DNA from: Limnohabitans sp.
GTDB taxonomy: Bacteria > Planctomycetota > Phycisphaerae > Phycisphaerales > SM1A02
Length of the DNA stretch: 8,257 nucleotides
Assembly: GCA_030054275.1 (NCBI GenBank)
Contig: JASGCF010000136.1
Location: 1-8,257, forward strand
Direction: 5' to 3'
Shown: positions 5,520 through 8,257 of the stretch, one piece after another
Position numbering within the stretch: the stretch's first letter is position 1
How the letters are laid out: every line of letters begins with the position of its first letter
Program-made: the position numbers and the translations under genes
Notes under the pieces: generated by a model
Database searches by the model: none
Seen by the model: the letters and a program-made list of their open reading frames with translations, nothing else
What the model was told of the DNA's origin: nothing

Positions 5520-8257
5520 CTACACCACAATGTTGACCATACGACCTGGAACAACAACAACTTTCTTCACTGGGCGTCCAGCGATCGCTGCGACGACATC
5601 GGCGTGCGCAAGCGCGAGTGCCTCAATCGCGGACGCCTCGGCCTTAGCGGGAACCATCAGCCGCGCCTTGATTTTCCCTTGAATCTGCACGGGAATCTCA
5701 ACTTCATCGTCGACCAACATCGATGCGTCGTAGCTTGGCCACGAACTTCCGAAGAAGCCCGTACCACCTGAAGGATGCAATCCAAGTCGTGCGCCAAGTT
5801 CATCTGCAAAGTGCGGCGCAAACGGCCACATCACGCGCGCAAATCGACCGAGTTGATCGCGCGTCATACCGCCTTGTGATGGATCAGTGAGACCAGTAGG
5901 ACGCGTCGCTGCATTCACCAACTCGATCATCGCAGCGATCGCTGTATTGAACGAGAGTTTCTCGATGTCCTCACCGACCTTGTGAATCGTGCGATGAAGC
6001 AATCGTTCGATCTTCGCGTCAGGCTGCGCAGCCGCAAGGACTTCACCCGACTTCTCATCAATCGCCAATCGCCACGCGCGCTGCAAGAAGCGGAAAACAC
6101 CGACGATGTCGCGCGTATTCCACGGCTTCGATGCTTCGAGTGGTCCCATGTACATCTCGTAGAGACGGAACGTATCGGCGCCGTACTCCACAATGACATC
6201 ATCTGGATTCACCACGTTTTTCAGCGATTTCGACATCTTCGCGACGATCTGTGTCACCTTCTGACCAGTCGCGGTTTCGATGAACACGCCTTCCGACACT
6301 TCGTTGACCTGATCGGTTGGCACGAGCGATTTGTCGGCTCGCTGGAACGCGTAGCTCGTGATGAGCCCTTGATGGAAGAGTTTCCCGAAAGGCTCAGGCG
6401 TCGACACGTGCCCAAGATCAAAGAGCATCTTGTGCCAGAATCGCGCATAGAGACAGTGCAGAACCGCGTGTTCACTGCCGCCGACGTAAAGATCCACGCC
6501 GCCGGCATGGCAAGTCTGCGCGTCATACGCCGTCGGTGCAGGCATCGTTGCCGCAGACTTCTTCCGTGACAACATCCAGTAGCGTTCCGCTTCCGGCGAC
6601 ACAAAGTGCGCCGCATCTTTCGACGAGCAATAACGAAGGTAGTACCAACAACTTCCCGCCCAACCAGGCATCGTGTTGGTCTCGCGAACGACGGCAGTTT
6701 CTGGCGAGAGCAACGCTGGATCAACACCGGCGGCTCCTGCTGTTGTCTGAGTCCAATCGCGCGCCTTCGCAAGCGGTGGCTGCGGCGTATCACTTTCAAT
6801 CGGCGAGTAATCGGCGAGTGGCGGCAACACCAGCGGAAGATGGGAACTAGCAATCGGATAGTGATTGCCTTCAGTGTCGTAGACGATCGGGAACGGTTCA
6901 CCCCAATATCGCTGCCGTGAGAAGAGCCAATCACGCAACCGGTAGTTCACGCGCAGCGCACCGATATCCTGCTTTTCAAGCCACGCAATCACGGTTTTCT
7001 TCGCATCAGCAGTTGTCATGCCATCGAGCGCGAGTTGCGCGCTCGTGCTGTGAACCGCGCGACCTTCGCCAGATGTTGCAGACTCACCTGTAAACGCGAC
7101 GCCATCAATCTCGACAACTTGCACGATCGCGAGTTGGAACGCTTTCGCAAACTCGAAGTCGCGCTCGTCGTGTGCGGGCACCGCCATAATCGCGCCCGTG
7201 CCGTAACCCATCAGCACATAGTCGGCAGTCCACACCGGAATACGCGCACCTGTCGCCGGATTGATCGCGAAGAGCCCCGTTGCACAACCGGTTTTTTCTT
7301 TCGACGCTTGACGATCGATGTCGCTGCGATTCTTCGCCCAAGCAACATACTTCGCAAGTTCCGCGTTCCCGCGTGCGATCGCCTTCGCAACGATGGGGTG
7401 CTCCGGCGCGACAACCATGTAGGTTGCGCCAAAGAGCGTGTCGGGACGCGTCGTGAACACCGTCAGCGCATCGCGCTCGCCTTCAATCGCGAAGTGAATT
7501 TCCGCGCCTTCGCTGCGACCAATCCACTCGGTCTGCAGCGTGCGCGTCATGTCGGGCCAGTCGACGAGCGCGAGATCTTCGAGCAAACGATCGGCATACG
7601 CCGTAATGCGGAACATCCACTGCTTGAGCGGCATGCGAAGCACGGGGAAGCCACCGCGCTCACTGCGTCCATCGATGATCTCTTCGTTCGCGAGCACAGT
7701 GCCGAGTTTCGGACACCAATTCACCGTCTGCGTGCCGAGATACGCAAGGCGGAATGTGTCGAGATATGCTTGTTTTTCGCGCTTCGAGCACGCAGACCAC
7801 TTCTTCGATGCTGCGTTCTCGACTGTGACCGTGGCGTCTTCTCGTGTGAGTCGCGCTTCGAGTTCCGAAATCGGCCGCGCTTTCTTCACCGACGGATCAA
7901 ACCACGACGCGTACGCCTGAAGCCAAATCCACTGCGTCCACTTGTAGTAATCGGGGTCGATGGTCGCGAATTCGCGCGACCAGTCGTACATGAAACCGAA
8001 GCGACGAAGTTGTCGACGAAAGTTGTCGATCGCTTTCTTGGTCGTGACTTCAGGGTGTACGCCAGTTTGAATTGCGTACTGCTCCGCTGGCAGACCAAAC
8101 GCGTCCCAGCCCATCGGATGCAGCACATTGAAACCCTTGAGTTTCTTGTAGCGACAGATGATGTCGGTCGCTGTGTATCCCTCAGGGTGCCCCACATGCA
8201 AGCCCGCACCGGATGGATAGGGGAACATGTCGAGGCAGTAGAACTTCGGCTTTGTGC
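5520..8257 (-). CDS. leuS: Leucyl-tRNA synthetase, class I, 5' end cut by window edge
   Basis: Charges tRNA-Leu with leucine in the cytoplasm and hydrolyses mischarged products. Numbering here starts at the Met encoded at 8226-8228, which is internal: the frame continues upstream as TKPKFYCLD to the right edge, matching the conserved (F/Y)YCL.M.PYPSG block, so the true start and perhaps 30 residues lie outside. Visible: HIGH-type motif HVGH (11-14), NWCP (170-173), CP1 editing-domain motif TTRPDTLFG (259-267), editing aspartate in AVPAHDERD (D354, likely equivalent of E. coli D345), KMSKS (664-668), then the anticodon-binding and C-terminal domains. The C-terminus is complete and ends in a TAG stop. 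At 911 visible codons it is longer than the 860-residue E. coli enzyme because of inserts near 111-162 and 553-577. The zinc cysteines that follow the TVLANE block in E. coli are absent. It is the first gene seen of a four-gene minus-strand run, ending 44 nt before the monooxygenase. Identity is certain. Confidence 0.98.
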   Translation of the reverse strand, partial: TKPKFYCLDMFPYPSGAGLHVGHPEGYTATDIICRYKKLKGFNVLHPMGWDAFGLPAEQYAIQTGVHPEVTTKKAIDNFRRQLRRFGFMYDWSREFATIDPDYYKWTQWIWLQAYASWFDPSVKKARPISELEARLTREDATVTVENAASKKWSACSKREKQAYLDTFRLAYLGTQTVNWCPKLGTVLANEEIIDGRSERGGFPVLRMPLKQWMFRITAYADRLLEDLALVDWPDMTRTLQTEWIGRSEGAEIHFAIEGERDALTVFTTRPDTLFGATYMVVAPEHPIVAKAIARGNAELAKYVAWAKNRSDIDRQASKEKTGCATGLFAINPATGARIPVWTADYVLMGYGTGAIMAVPAHDERDFEFAKAFQLAIVQVVEIDGVAFTGESATSGEGRAVHSTSAQLALDGMTTADAKKTVIAWLEKQDIGALRVNYRLRDWLFSRQRYWGEPFPIVYDTEGNHYPIASSHLPLVLPPLADYSPIESDTPQPPLAKARDWTQTTAGAAGVDPALLSPETAVVRETNTMPGWAGSCWYYLRYCSSKDAAHFVSPEAERYWMLSRKKSAATMPAPTAYDAQTCHAGGVDLYVGGSEHAVLHCLYARFWHKMLFDLGHVSTPEPFGKLFHQGLITSYAFQRADKSLVPTDQVNEVSEGVFIETATGQKVTQIVAKMSKSLKNVVNPDDVIVEYGADTFRLYEMYMGPLEASKPWNTRDIVGVFRFLQRAWRLAIDEKSGEVLAAAQPDAKIERLLHRTIHKVGEDIEKLSFNTAIAAMIELVNAATRPTGLTDPSQGGMTRDQLGRFARVMWPFAPHFADELGARLGLHPSGGTGFFGSSWPSYDASMLVDDEVEIPVQIQGKIKARLMVPAKAEASAIEALALAHADVVAAIAGRPVKKVVVVPGRMVNIVV

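Noticed and set aside
8226..8228. ATG at 8228 as the start of leuS
   Set aside because: The frame continues upstream to the edge with FYCLD, part of the conserved block before MFPYPSG, so this Met is internal.

Overview
The window is one continuous run of protein-coding sequence on the minus strand. In transcription order (right to left) it holds leucyl-tRNA synthetase (leuS, cut by the right edge), an FAD-dependent aromatic-type monooxygenase, a large exported alpha-helical protein of unknown function, and a protein resembling the DUF4026/DUF2314 families (cut by the left edge). The genes are 27 to 44 nt apart, or overlap by about 34 nt depending on one start choice. No stretch over 50 bases lacks a gene. 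I saw no RNA gene, insertion sequence, CRISPR array, terminator or convincing promoter. Any promoter for the run probably lies upstream of leuS, outside the window.

The organism is most likely a planctomycete, probably from the Phycisphaerae/Phycisphaerales. The LeuRS has the form seen in Planctomycetes and Bacteroidetes: an extended connective segment before the NWCP motif, no CxxC zinc site after the TVLANEE block, and a segment reading YMGPLEASKPWNTRDIVG. Genes lack evident Shine-Dalgarno sequences and the base composition is moderately GC-rich; both fit that group but are not diagnostic. The lineage is inferred from recalled family features, not from a search.

Layout: about 5520-8257, leuS without its first few dozen codons; 3790-5475, the monooxygenase; 1220-3823, the exported protein; 1-1192, the DUF4026/DUF2314-like protein, an open frame of 397 codons that runs off the left edge and is easy to miss because no stop lies inside the window.

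The genes do not form a recognisable pathway. leuS is housekeeping. The monooxygenase has all FAD-binding motifs, but its substrate cannot be read from the sequence. The last two are uncharacterised. I see no defence system, mobile element or other clear new system. The most interesting items are the unrecognised exported protein, its same-frame arrangement with the next gene, and two inserts in LeuRS.
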